This document shows positions 1 through 7,910 of a DNA stretch of 36,622 nucleotides, piece by piece; positions within the stretch are counted from its first letter, which is position 1; every line of letters starts with the position of its first letter. The notes below the pieces were generated by a model. That model was not told where the DNA came from. It searched no databases and saw only the letters and a program-made list of their open reading frames with translations. The stretch covers positions 1 through 36,622 of the forward strand of contig CACKSN010000009.1 in assembly GCA_902602845.1 (NCBI GenBank), given 5' to 3'. The stretch is from an uncultured Alphaproteobacteria bacterium (GTDB lineage Bacteria; Pseudomonadota; Alphaproteobacteria; HIMB59; GCA-002718135). The position numbers were made by a program, and so were the translations under genes.

Positions 1-1
1 A

Positions 2-145
2 TTATTAAATTCATTTAAGAATTTGGTTTATAACAAGAAAAATAGAATTGATCAGTTAGATGCAGTAAATAAATTTATACCTTTTTTTGAAACAAATATT
101 AGTCCATATGATAAAAGCGTAGAAAAAATACTTAAGCTTATTTAG
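2..145 (+). CDS. lpxB: C-terminal tail of a + strand gene, probably lipid-A-disaccharide synthase (partial)
   Basis: A frame open from the window edge gives 47 codons and ends in TAG. The tail contains [14 protein letters not shown], which resembles the 'P-S-x-x-A-A-x-x-I-L' ending of LpxB proteins. In many alphaproteobacteria the lpxD-fabZ-lpxA-lpxI-lpxB block ends facing gltA, as this frame does. LpxB would condense UDP-2,3-diacylglucosamine with lipid X in lipid A synthesis at the inner membrane. No catalytic part is inside the window, so the name rests on context and a weak tail match. Its last 8 bp overlap the last 8 bp of gltA on the other strand. Confidence 0.5.
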   Translation, partial: LLNSFKNLVYNKKNRIDQLDAVNKFIPFFETNISPYDKSVEKILKLI

Positions 146-1502
146 ATTCTTTTTTCCAAAGCCAATTAAAAATAGATTTTTTCTCTCTTGATGCTTCTAC
201 TTGATATTCTCTTGATCCATAACCAGTGTATAGCTGTCTTGGGCGACCAATTTTATTTATAGGATCTTCTATCATTTCCTTCCATTGTGAAATCCAACCA
301 ACCGTTCTGCCAATTGCAAATAAAACTGTAAACATACTAGTTGGAAAGCCTAAGGCTTTTAAAATAATTCCAGAGTAAAAATCAACATTAGGAAATAATT
401 TTTTTTGTATAAAATATTCATCTTTTAAAGCAATTTTTTCAAGTTCTATTGCAATTTTTAAAAGTGGATCGTCTAATTTATTAAGTTCTTCTAATACCTC
501 ATGTGCGCTTTCTTTCATTACTTTTGCTCTTGGATCATAATTTTTGTATACTCTATGTCCAAATCCCATCAATCTAAATGGATCGTTTTTATCTTTTGCT
601 TTATTTATAAAGGTTGGAATATTAGAAACATCTCCAATTTCTTCTAACATTTTAATAACTGCTTCATTTGCACCACCATGAGCTGGTCCCCATAAAGAAG
701 CAATACCTGCGGCTATACACGCAAATGGATTAGCCCCAGAAGATCCTGCCAATCTTACTGTTGAAGTTGATGCATTCTGTTCATGATCTGCATGTAACAT
801 AAAAAATCTATCCATTGCAGTGACGATTTTAGGACTGATCTGAAATTCTTCAGAGGGTACAGAAAATGTCATATACAAAAAATTTTCTGCATAGGACAAA
901 TCATTTCTTGGATAAACGAAAGGTTGACCAACAGAATATTTATAAGCCATTGCACCAATTGTTGGTATCTTTGCAATCAACCGATGACAAGCAATCATTC
1001 TTTGATTTAGATCTGAAAAATCAGTACTATCATGATAAAAGGCTGACAGTGCGCCAACAACACCTACCATAATTGCCATTGGATGCGCATCACGTCTGAA
1101 ACCTCTATATAAATATACAAGTTGTTCATGTAACATAGTATGATTAGTAATAACTTCTTTAAATTTTTGCTTATCTTGGGGTGATGGTAATTCTCCATGA
1201 AGTAATAAATAACATAATTCTAGATAGTCACTTTTTGATGCAAGATCATGTATATTGTAACCACGATGGCGCAAAATTCCTTTGTCACCATCTATATATG
1301 TAATTCCAGATTCACAAGAAGCAGTAGAAGTAAAACCAGGATCAAAAGTAAACAAACCTGTTTCTTGGTAGAGTTTTCTTATATCTAAAACATTAGGACC
1401 ATCTTTGCTTTCGATAATAGGTAACTGATATGATTTACCAGTTTCATTATTAAAAAGTGTGAACTGTTTATTTTCTATTTTTTTGTCTTCGTAATCTGCC
1501 AT
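138..1502 (-). CDS. gltA: Type II citrate synthase
   Basis: Condenses acetyl-CoA and oxaloacetate to citrate, the entry step of the TCA cycle in the cytoplasm. The 454-residue protein has the full length of the hexameric bacterial type. Catalytic signatures are [10 protein letters not shown] (His275), [14 protein letters not shown] (His316) and the Asp of [11 protein letters not shown] at about 374, matching His264, His305 and Asp362 of the E. coli enzyme. The N-terminal beta domain (about residues 15-60) that marks the Gram-negative type is present. The gene starts 2 bp after the gltX stop, so it is almost certainly transcribed with lexA and gltX. Its 3' end overlaps the tail of the convergent upstream gene. 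Confidence 0.98.
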   Translation of the reverse strand: MADYEDKKIENKQFTLFNNETGKSYQLPIIESKDGPNVLDIRKLYQETGLFTFDPGFTSTASCESGITYIDGDKGILRHRGYNIHDLASKSDYLELCYLLLHGELPSPQDKQKFKEVITNHTMLHEQLVYLYRGFRRDAHPMAIMVGVVGALSAFYHDSTDFSDLNQRMIACHRLIAKIPTIGAMAYKYSVGQPFVYPRNDLSYAENFLYMTFSVPSEEFQISPKIVTAMDRFFMLHADHEQNASTSTVRLAGSSGANPFACIAAGIASLWGPAHGGANEAVIKMLEEIGDVSNIPTFINKAKDKNDPFRLMGFGHRVYKNYDPRAKVMKESAHEVLEELNKLDDPLLKIAIELEKIALKDEYFIQKKLFPNVDFYSGIILKALGFPTSMFTVLFAIGRTVGWISQWKEMIEDPINKIGRPRQLYTGYGSREYQVEASREKKSIFNWLWKKESK

Positions 1503-1504
1503 AA

Positions 1505-2908
1505 TTATTTTTTCTCTATATATTGATTTAGTCGATCTATTGAGTCTTTTTTTCCTAAAATTACAAATATATCTGAAATTGAAGGTCCTTGATAGGAATT
1601 TATTAATAAAAATCTAACTGGTTTACCTAAAACGGGGAATTTAATTTTATTATTTTTTAAAAAATCGTTAATAGCATTTTGGATATTATCTCTGTTCCAA
1701 TCATTTATTTCTATAATTAAATTCAAAAATTCCTTAAAAATATTATCAAATTCTAAGCTGAGTTTTTCTGTTGTATTAATTTTATAATTTTCATCGAAAT
1801 AGATTTTAATTAAGTCATTAAAATAACTTAGTTTTTTTATATCTTTTTTGTAAACATTAAAAATATTTTTCATTTTTATCTCATCTTTTTGTAGATATTT
1901 ATTTAATTCAACATCACTTTCACAAAAGTTTATGAATTTTTCTATTCCGTTTTCTTTTCTTAAATAAAAATTATTAAAAAAATCTAATTTATCAAAACTA
2001 AATATACTAGATGATTTAGATAAATTTGATATTTCAAAATTTTCAATTATTTCATCTAATTCAATAGTTTCTGATTTCTCTTTGTTATTTGACCAACCTA
2101 AAAGTATAAGGTTATTAATAATAGCTTCTTTTAAATATCCATCATTTTTCAAATCTAAAATATTAACTGCCCCATGTCTTTTTGATAATTTTGTTCCATC
2201 TTCTCCATGGATAAGAGGAATGTGAGCATATTGAGGTACATCCCAATTCATAAATTTATATATGTAGTATTGTCTAAAAGTATTAATAAAATGATCGTCA
2301 CCTCTAATAATATAATTGATTCCTAAATCATGATCATCCACTACTACAGATAACATATACGTGGGTGATTGATCTTTTCTTAGTAAAATAAAATCATCTA
2401 ACTCTAAATTTGCAACTGTAACGTCTCCTTGAATTGTATCTTTAATTTTTAAATTACCTTCATCTGGCACATCTAATCTAACTACAAAACCTTCATCTTT
2501 ACTTTGAATTTCATTATCATTTTTACATTCAGTACATATTTTTTTAGAATAATTTTTATTTTCTTTTATTAACTTTCTTTGGTTAGCTATTTTTTCTTCA
2601 GAACATACACATTTAAAAGCTTGTTTCTTTTGAAGTAATTCTCTAGCTATTTCTTGATGCCTTGACAATCTTTTAGATTGTACTTGAATTTCCTCATCCC
2701 AACTAAGCCCAAGCCATTTTAAAGAATTAGTTATGTTATCTGTGTATTCTTGTTTTGATCTTTCATGATCTGTATCTTCAATTCTCAAGTAGAATTTAGA
2801 TGATGCTGATTTCTTACTTACAATATAATTAATTAAAGCAGTTCTAGCACCTCCAAGATGTAGATTACCAGTAGGAGAGGGTGCAAATCGTGTTTTTAAC
2901 ATAGTCAT
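1505..2908 (-). CDS. gltX: Glutamate-tRNA ligase
   Basis: Class I aminoacyl-tRNA synthetase that charges tRNA-Glu. The HIGH-type motif appears in [16 protein letters not shown] (residues 8-22) and the KMSKS-type motif in KLSKRHG (about 239-245). Four cysteines at 100, 102, 125 and 128 form a CxC...CxxC zinc-binding insert as in bacterial GluRS. The length of 467 residues is normal. Two in-frame ATGs lie at 2908 and 2902; the second would give [12 protein letters not shown], equally usual for the family. The gap to the lexA stop is 20 bp and contains a 12-bp AT palindrome, CTTAATATTAAG (2909-2920). Whether this enzyme also makes Glu-tRNA-Gln cannot be told by eye; no gatCAB or glnS lies in the window. 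Confidence 0.97.
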   Translation of the reverse strand: MTMLKTRFAPSPTGNLHLGGARTALINYIVSKKSASSKFYLRIEDTDHERSKQEYTDNITNSLKWLGLSWDEEIQVQSKRLSRHQEIARELLQKKQAFKCVCSEEKIANQRKLIKENKNYSKKICTECKNDNEIQSKDEGFVVRLDVPDEGNLKIKDTIQGDVTVANLELDDFILLRKDQSPTYMLSVVVDDHDLGINYIIRGDDHFINTFRQYYIYKFMNWDVPQYAHIPLIHGEDGTKLSKRHGAVNILDLKNDGYLKEAIINNLILLGWSNNKEKSETIELDEIIENFEISNLSKSSSIFSFDKLDFFNNFYLRKENGIEKFINFCESDVELNKYLQKDEIKMKNIFNVYKKDIKKLSYFNDLIKIYFDENYKINTTEKLSLEFDNIFKEFLNLIIEINDWNRDNIQNAINDFLKNNKIKFPVLGKPVRFLLINSYQGPSISDIFVILGKKDSIDRLNQYIEKK

Positions 2909-2928
2909 CTTAATATTAAGATAAACTA

Positions 2929-3555
2929 TTAATTATATTTTCTTATAATACCAGACAAAGTCCCTTGGACTTGGATTTCACCTGCTTCATATTCCTTTGT
3001 CTGAAAACTTTGATTAGCAGGAATTAACAATACCTTGTTTCGATCAAATTTAATAGTTTTTAGAGTAACCTCGTTATCTTGTGTAATAACAGCTGCAATT
3101 TTTCCATTTTCAACATTATTTGTCTTTTTTATAACAGCAATATCACCATCAAATATTCCTTTATCTATCATAGATAGACCTTTTACTTTTAATCCAAAAT
3201 ATTTAGCATTTGGTGATGTCATTGAAGAGGGTACAGAAATAAATTCATCAGCATTTTCAATGGCCTCTATTGCTTCACCTGCAGCTATTGCACCAATTAA
3301 TGGGATATTAGTGCTATTCGACAAAGAATTTTCATTATCAATATTATCTTTATTAATAATTTCCATTGCTCTTGCTTTGTGCTTTAATCTTTTTATAAAC
3401 CCTCTTTCTTCTAGACTTGTTATTAATCTATGAATACCTGACTTTGATTTCAGATTAACTGCACTTTTCATTTCCTCAAAAGAAGGGGAGATTGCATTAC
3501 TTGAAATGTAATTTTTTAAATAATCGTATAGCTCTTTTTGTTTTTTTGTAAGCAT
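2929..3555 (-). CDS. lexA: LexA repressor (SOS regulator)
   Basis: Self-cleaving repressor of the SOS regulon. I chose the ATG at 3555 (208 residues, starting MLTKKQKELYDYL) over one ten codons upstream at 3585, because the family begins this way and because a LexA operator lies at 3560-3574, inside the longer reading. An N-terminal winged helix (1-65) is followed by the S24 protease domain: Ala92-Gly93 cleavage site in GAIAAGEAIEA, Ser128 in VKGLSMIDKG, Lys166 in EVTLKTIKF. It heads lexA-gltX-gltA. In related genomes comEC often lies between lexA and gltX; here it is absent. Autoregulation is likely. Confidence 0.96.
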   Translation of the reverse strand: MLTKKQKELYDYLKNYISSNAISPSFEEMKSAVNLKSKSGIHRLITSLEERGFIKRLKHKARAMEIINKDNIDNENSLSNSTNIPLIGAIAAGEAIEAIENADEFISVPSSMTSPNAKYFGLKVKGLSMIDKGIFDGDIAVIKKTNNVENGKIAAVITQDNEVTLKTIKFDRNKVLLIPANQSFQTKEYEAGEIQVQGTLSGIIRKYN

Positions 3556-3559
3556 TACC

Positions 3560-3574
3560 GTTCTATATATGTTC
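3560..3574 (-). promoter_or_regulatory. LexA operator (alphaproteobacterial SOS box)
   Basis: An exact GTTC-N7-GTTC direct repeat, read GAAC-N7-GAAC on the lexA strand, is the operator type known for alphaproteobacterial LexA and differs from the E. coli CTGT-N8-ACAG palindrome. It ends 4 bp before the lexA ATG chosen here. LexA binding would block its own promoter. A TATATA inside the box, with CTTGTT 16 bp upstream, could be the -10 and -35, in which case the mRNA would have almost no leader. Confidence 0.85.
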
Positions 3575-3623
3575 TTTGAGATCAAAACAAGAACAAATTT
3601 AAAAATATATATTTTTCAGTTAT

Positions 3624-4079
3624 TTAAATATTAGATTTACCACCTGTTTTTGACAATAATTGTATATTTTGTATTTTAATTTTTTTATTTAAGTACTTAC
3701 ACATATCATAAATTGTAAGACAGCTAATTGTAACGGCGGTTAATGCCTCCATTTCCACACCAGTATTTGCGTTTGTTTTAACTGTACTTTTGACAATAAG
3801 ACTTAATTTTTTATCATTTTTTATAACCTCAATATTTATGTGATTGATTGGAATATTATGACAAAGCGGTATCAATCTTGAAGTTTCTTTTGCTCCCATA
3901 ATGCCACCAATAATTGCAGTTTTTTCAAGGTTCCCCTTTTTAGTTTCAAATGATTTTATTTTCTTATACGTTTCTTTATCAAATTTAATTTCACCTGAGG
4001 CAACTGCTAATCTTTCTGTGACATCTTTTTTTGATATGTCAATTATATAAGGATTACCTTTTTTATTAATATGACTCAT
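3624..4079 (-). CDS. moaC: Cyclic pyranopterin monophosphate synthase (molybdenum cofactor)
   Basis: Converts the MoaA product 3',8-cyclo-GTP to cyclic pyranopterin monophosphate in molybdenum cofactor synthesis. The 151-residue protein carries the family motifs LIPLCHNIPI (about 69-78), GVEMEALTAV and, near the end, LLSKTGGKS. The start ATG lies inside the trpC 3' end (14-bp overlap), so it is translated from the trp transcript. In many alphaproteobacteria moaC is followed by moeA before lexA; moeA is missing here. The presence of moaC implies a molybdoenzyme elsewhere in the genome. Confidence 0.97.
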   Translation of the reverse strand: MSHINKKGNPYIIDISKKDVTERLAVASGEIKFDKETYKKIKSFETKKGNLEKTAIIGGIMGAKETSRLIPLCHNIPINHINIEVIKNDKKLSLIVKSTVKTNANTGVEMEALTAVTISCLTIYDMCKYLNKKIKIQNIQLLSKTGGKSNI

Positions 4080-4866
4080 TTAAAAGTAATTCTCCAATTT
4101 TCTTTTCTTTGTCTTTAGATTTTAATAAACTTTCTCCAATTAAAAAATTATATATTCCTGTTGAATTAAATTTTTTTATATCATTAGCAGTTTTAATTCC
4201 ACTCTCTGCAATTAAAATATAATCATTTGTTAAATTTTGATTCAAATTTATTGAGTTATTTAAATTGATTTCAAGACTTTTAAGGTTTCTATTATTAATT
4301 CCGATAACAGGGTAGTCTAATTTGATTGCTCTTTTCAGTTCGTCTTCATCGTGAATCTCTATAATACAATCTAATTTTAATTCATTTGCATAATTTATAA
4401 ATTCTATTGCCTGATTATCGGATAATATTGATAAAATTAACAATATACAGTCTGCTTGATAAATCTTACTTTCTAAAATTTGATATTTATCAATAATAAA
4501 ATCTTTTCTTAAAATAGGTAAATTTGTTTTCTTTTTAACCAGAGATAAATGATCAATATTGCCTAAAAAATATTTACTTTCTGTTAAAATCGATAATGCT
4601 CCAACACCTGATCGTTCATATAAAATAGCAATATCTTCTGGTTTGTAATCTGAAATTATTTCACCTGCACTTGGACTTTGTTTTTTTACCTCACCAATTA
4701 TAAAATTTTTTTTATTTTTTTGAGCTGAAAGTAATGTTTCTTTAAATTCACGTTTCTCTAATTTTGAGGAAATTAATTTTTCTAATGTTTTAAAAGAACA
4801 TCTTTTTTTTGTTTCTTCTAATTCTTTAGATTTATCTTCACAAATTTTTTGAAGTATATTACTCAT
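4066..4866 (-). CDS. trpC: Indole-3-glycerol-phosphate synthase
   Basis: Closes the indole ring in tryptophan synthesis, turning CdRP into indole-3-glycerol phosphate. The 266-residue TIM barrel shows GEVKKQSPSAGEI (about 59-70) with the substrate-binding Lys and Ser, LRKDFI with the catalytic Lys (about 120), GINNRNL, and the phosphate-binding IAESGI. It is a single-domain enzyme with no fused trpF. Its ATG overlaps the trpD stop by 8 bp (ATGAGTAA) and its own stop lies 14 bp inside moaC. Confidence 0.98.
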   Translation of the reverse strand: MSNILQKICEDKSKELEETKKRCSFKTLEKLISSKLEKREFKETLLSAQKNKKNFIIGEVKKQSPSAGEIISDYKPEDIAILYERSGVGALSILTESKYFLGNIDHLSLVKKKTNLPILRKDFIIDKYQILESKIYQADCILLILSILSDNQAIEFINYANELKLDCIIEIHDEDELKRAIKLDYPVIGINNRNLKSLEINLNNSINLNQNLTNDYILIAESGIKTANDIKKFNSTGIYNFLIGESLLKSKDKEKKIGELLLNESY

Positions 4867-5860
4867 TAATTAGTGAGTTTACAAAATTTTTTGTAACTCC
4901 TTCCTCAATTGTTTTTTTTGCTAAATCAAAACTATCTTTTAGATTATTTCTTAAATTGGATAAATATATTGCCGCTCCTGCATTTATTTCTACAATCATT
5001 TGAAATTCTCTATAATCACCATTAATCATTTTGTTAAAACAATTAGCATTATATTCTGGATCTCCACCTTTTATATCTTCTAATTTAATTAAATCATAAC
5101 CATAGTCTCTTGGATCGAAACTATATTCCAGAACTTTATTATCTTTCAATTCATTTATTAGAGTATTATCTGATAAACTTATTTCATCTAAACCATCCAA
5201 TCCGTGAACAACCATAGCTTTTTCAGAACCTAGTTCTTTTAAACAATTACAATGCATAGAAACTAAATCTCTTGAATAGACACCTAGAAGCTGTTTACTT
5301 GCTTTAGCAGGATTTGTAAGAGGGCCTAATAAATTAAAAATTGTACGTGTAGCTAAATTCTTACGAACGTTAATTACATTCTTCATGGCAGAATGATGAT
5401 ATTGAGCAAATAAAAAGCAAAAATTTTTATGTGATAATGAGTTTTCTAAATCTTCTACATTATTAATAATCTTATAACCTATTTTTTCTAGCATATCTGC
5501 AGAACCTGATTTTGAACTAACCGAACGGTTACCATGCTTTGCTATAGTAACGCCAGCGCTTGCAGCAACTATTGCTGCACTTGTTGATATGTTTAAAGTA
5601 TCTTTCATATCTCCACCAGTGCCACAAGTATCAATTGTATTTTGAGGAGAGTTTATTTTTAGGGATTTCTCTCTCATTACTTTAGCTGCACCAATAATTT
5701 CTTCTTTCGTTTCACCCTTCAACTTTAAGCCAATTAGTATTGATGTAATTTTAATATCATCTAATTCTCCACTCATAATTTTATTAAATATATACATACT
5801 TTCTTCAATATTCAGATTTTGTTGTTCGAGAATTTTATTTAAAATTAAAGTTTGATCCAT
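4859..5860 (-). CDS. trpD: Anthranilate phosphoribosyltransferase
   Basis: Joins anthranilate and PRPP to give phosphoribosylanthranilate. The PRPP-binding motif DTCGTGGD is at residues 77-84, followed by AKHGNRSVSSKSGSADMLE, which supplies anthranilate- and PRPP-binding residues. The 333 residues are full length for a stand-alone TrpD. It shares one base with the trpG stop (TAATG) and overlaps trpC by 8 bp, typical of coupled translation in this operon. Confidence 0.98.
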   Translation of the reverse strand: MDQTLILNKILEQQNLNIEESMYIFNKIMSGELDDIKITSILIGLKLKGETKEEIIGAAKVMREKSLKINSPQNTIDTCGTGGDMKDTLNISTSAAIVAASAGVTIAKHGNRSVSSKSGSADMLEKIGYKIINNVEDLENSLSHKNFCFLFAQYHHSAMKNVINVRKNLATRTIFNLLGPLTNPAKASKQLLGVYSRDLVSMHCNCLKELGSEKAMVVHGLDGLDEISLSDNTLINELKDNKVLEYSFDPRDYGYDLIKLEDIKGGDPEYNANCFNKMINGDYREFQMIVEINAGAAIYLSNLRNNLKDSFDLAKKTIEEGVTKNFVNSLINE

Positions 5861-6429
5861 TATTTTACTAAGTTTAAAAAGTTTTTTAAAATAATTTTAC
5901 CCATATCAGTACCTATACTTTCTGGATGAAATTGTAGTCCAAATATTGGTAATTTTTTATGCGCAATACCCATTATGATCTTATTATTTGTTTCAGCAGT
6001 AATTAAAAAATCTTTAGGCATAGTTCTTTTATCAATTATAAGAGAATGATACCTAGTTGCTTTAAATTTTCTTTCCACATTTTTAAATATAGAGTGGCCA
6101 AAGTGATTAATTGTATCGACTTTTCCATGCATGATTTCTTTACATTTAACAATTTTACCACCAAAAGCTTGACCAATAGTTTGATGTCCTAAACAAATAC
6201 CAAGTATAGGAAACTGTTTTGATAATTCTGAAACGATATTAAGACTTATACCAGCTTGATTCGGTGTGCAAGGACCTGGAGAAATAACAATTGATTTAGG
6301 ATTTAGTTTAACAATTTTTTTTATAGAAATTTTATCATTTCTAAAAACTACAACTCTCTGATTTAAATCTAATAAATAATGTTTTACATTGAAAGTAAAA
6401 CTATCATAATTATCTATTAATAATATCAT
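5860..6429 (-). CDS. trpG: Anthranilate synthase component II (glutamine amidotransferase)
   Basis: Provides ammonia from glutamine to TrpE. It is a 189-residue class I amidotransferase with Cys79 in GICLGHQ and His168/Glu170 in LQFHPES; SPGPCTP (50-56) is the oxyanion-region motif. Its ATG overlaps the trpE stop by 4 bp (ATGA). The same subunit often also serves aminodeoxychorismate synthase (PabA) in small genomes; that is possible here but not shown. Confidence 0.96.
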   Translation of the reverse strand: MILLIDNYDSFTFNVKHYLLDLNQRVVVFRNDKISIKKIVKLNPKSIVISPGPCTPNQAGISLNIVSELSKQFPILGICLGHQTIGQAFGGKIVKCKEIMHGKVDTINHFGHSIFKNVERKFKATRYHSLIIDKRTMPKDFLITAETNNKIIMGIAHKKLPIFGLQFHPESIGTDMGKIILKNFLNLVK

Positions 6430-7910
6430 AAATTAAATTTATATGAATCCTTTGCTGCAGCTATTAATGCTCCGGCTTTATTAAGAATTTCTTGATGTTC
6501 ATTTTTTGGGACTGAATCATATACAATGCCAGCGCCTGCTTGAATATATAACTTATTGTCTTTAACAAGCCCTGTTCTTAAACTAATGCATGTATCCATA
6601 TCTCCATTAGAATCAAAATAACCCATGCAACCAGCATAAAAACTTCTATTTAAATTTTCAAGTTCCTCTATTATTTCCATAGCTCTTATTTTTGGAGCGC
6701 CAGAAACTGTTCCAGCTGGAAATCCAGCTATTAAAGCGTCTAGAGCATCTAAATTATTATCTATTTTTCCTTCAACGTTCGAAACGATATGCATAACATG
6801 AGAGTAATACTCTATAATCATCTTTTCAGTAACATTCACTGTTCCTTTTTTTGAAACTCGACCAACATCGTTTCTTCCTAAATCTAAAAGCATTAAGTGT
6901 TCTGCAAGTTCTTTTTTATCATTCAGTAAATCATTAGATAAAAACAGATCTTCAGAAGTATTTTTCCCTCTTTTTCTTGTTCCAGCAATTGGTCTAATTG
7001 TAACTTTTTTATTTCTTAATTGAACCATTAATTCCGGACTAGATGCAACCAGTCCTATTTTATCGAAGTTTAGATTTACTAGATAGGGAGAAGGATTTAA
7101 ACGTCTTAATGATCTATAAAGATTAATCGCCTTCAAATTATATTTTGTTTCAAATCTTTGAGAAGTTACAACTTGGAAAATATCACCTTCTTTAATATAT
7201 TTTTTGGCTTTTTTAACTAAACTATAAAATTCATTTTTTTTAAAATTTGATTTAAAATTTAATTTCGTTTTTTTTGTATTTGTATTGGTGGAATTTAATA
7301 TACTTTTTTCTAATTTCTTTATTGTTTTTTTTAATAAATTATTTGCATTTTTATATGCTTTTTCAGCATTTAAATTTTTGCTTGGATAAGATACAGTCAT
7401 TATAGATATAACATCTTTAATATTATCAAATATAGCTACAATTTTAGGTCTAATTAACATCGCATCAGGTATATTGATATTATCAAAATTATTTAACTTT
7501 ATATTTTCCATATATTGAATCATTGGATATCCTAAATAACCAACTAATGTAGGATAAGGTATATTATTATTATTATTATTTGTGTTAAATTTTGATAAAT
7601 TAATAAGCTCTCTCAAAGATTTAATTGGATTATTATTTAACTTATAATTATAATTTGTATTTAGATATTTTATTTTAAATTTACCCTTATTAATACTCCA
7701 AATTAAATCAGGATCGCAACCAAGAAGAGAAAATCTACCTTTTGTACTTCCACCTTCTACTGACTCTAGAAGAAATGAATATTTTTCATTTTTACTTATT
7801 TTTAATAATGATGAAAAGGGTGTTTCAGTATCAGCAATTAAATTTTTTTTTAATATTTGAGGAATACCTTTATTGTAATTGCTTACAAATTTTTTTTTTT
7901 CAATTATCAT
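6426..7910 (-). CDS. trpE: Anthranilate synthase component I
   Basis: Makes anthranilate from chorismate, the committed step to tryptophan. The 494-residue protein has the LLES feedback-inhibition motif at 47-50, so tryptophan inhibition is expected. The chorismate-binding domain shows PIAGTRKRG, LDLGRNDVGRVS, PAGTVSGAPKIRAMEII and IQAGAGIVYDSVP. An unusual run of six asparagines (111-116) comes from an (AAT)6 repeat. It overlaps ppiD upstream and trpG downstream by 4 bp each (ATGA). No leader peptide or attenuator is possible directly upstream because ppiD abuts it. Confidence 0.97.
   Translation of the reverse strand: MIIEKKKFVSNYNKGIPQILKKNLIADTETPFSSLLKISKNEKYSFLLESVEGGSTKGRFSLLGCDPDLIWSINKGKFKIKYLNTNYNYKLNNNPIKSLRELINLSKFNTNNNNNNIPYPTLVGYLGYPMIQYMENIKLNNFDNINIPDAMLIRPKIVAIFDNIKDVISIMTVSYPSKNLNAEKAYKNANNLLKKTIKKLEKSILNSTNTNTKKTKLNFKSNFKKNEFYSLVKKAKKYIKEGDIFQVVTSQRFETKYNLKAINLYRSLRRLNPSPYLVNLNFDKIGLVASSPELMVQLRNKKVTIRPIAGTRKRGKNTSEDLFLSNDLLNDKKELAEHLMLLDLGRNDVGRVSKKGTVNVTEKMIIEYYSHVMHIVSNVEGKIDNNLDALDALIAGFPAGTVSGAPKIRAMEIIEELENLNRSFYAGCMGYFDSNGDMDTCISLRTGLVKDNKLYIQAGAGIVYDSVPKNEHQEILNKAGALIAAAKDSYKFNL
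7563..7580. repeat. (ATT)6 microsatellite inside trpE
   Basis: Six perfect ATT units, read AAT on the coding strand, encode Asn111-Asn116 of TrpE. Any change in unit number would keep the frame and only alter the length of an asparagine loop in the N-terminal domain. Confidence 0.9.

Noticed and set aside
866-1072. Plus-strand frame of 68 codons inside gltA
   Set aside because: It is antisense to a conserved enzyme core, resembles nothing and has no initiation signal; it is a shadow of the gltA codons.
2909-2920. 12-bp palindrome CTTAATATTAAG directly before the gltX start, considered as a regulatory hairpin
   Set aside because: Short and almost all A-T, with no second copy seen at related genes; not enough to claim a regulatory site.
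3035-3433. Plus-strand frame of 132 codons opposite lexA
   Set aside because: It lies wholly within the conserved lexA protease domain; the hydrophobic translation is what antisense of A+T-rich coding sequence gives.
3601-3616. Perfect 16-bp palindrome AAAAATATATATTTTT downstream of moaC, considered as a terminator
   Set aside because: The stem would be all A-T with almost no loop, so too weak for an intrinsic terminator; such palindromes are expected by chance at this composition.
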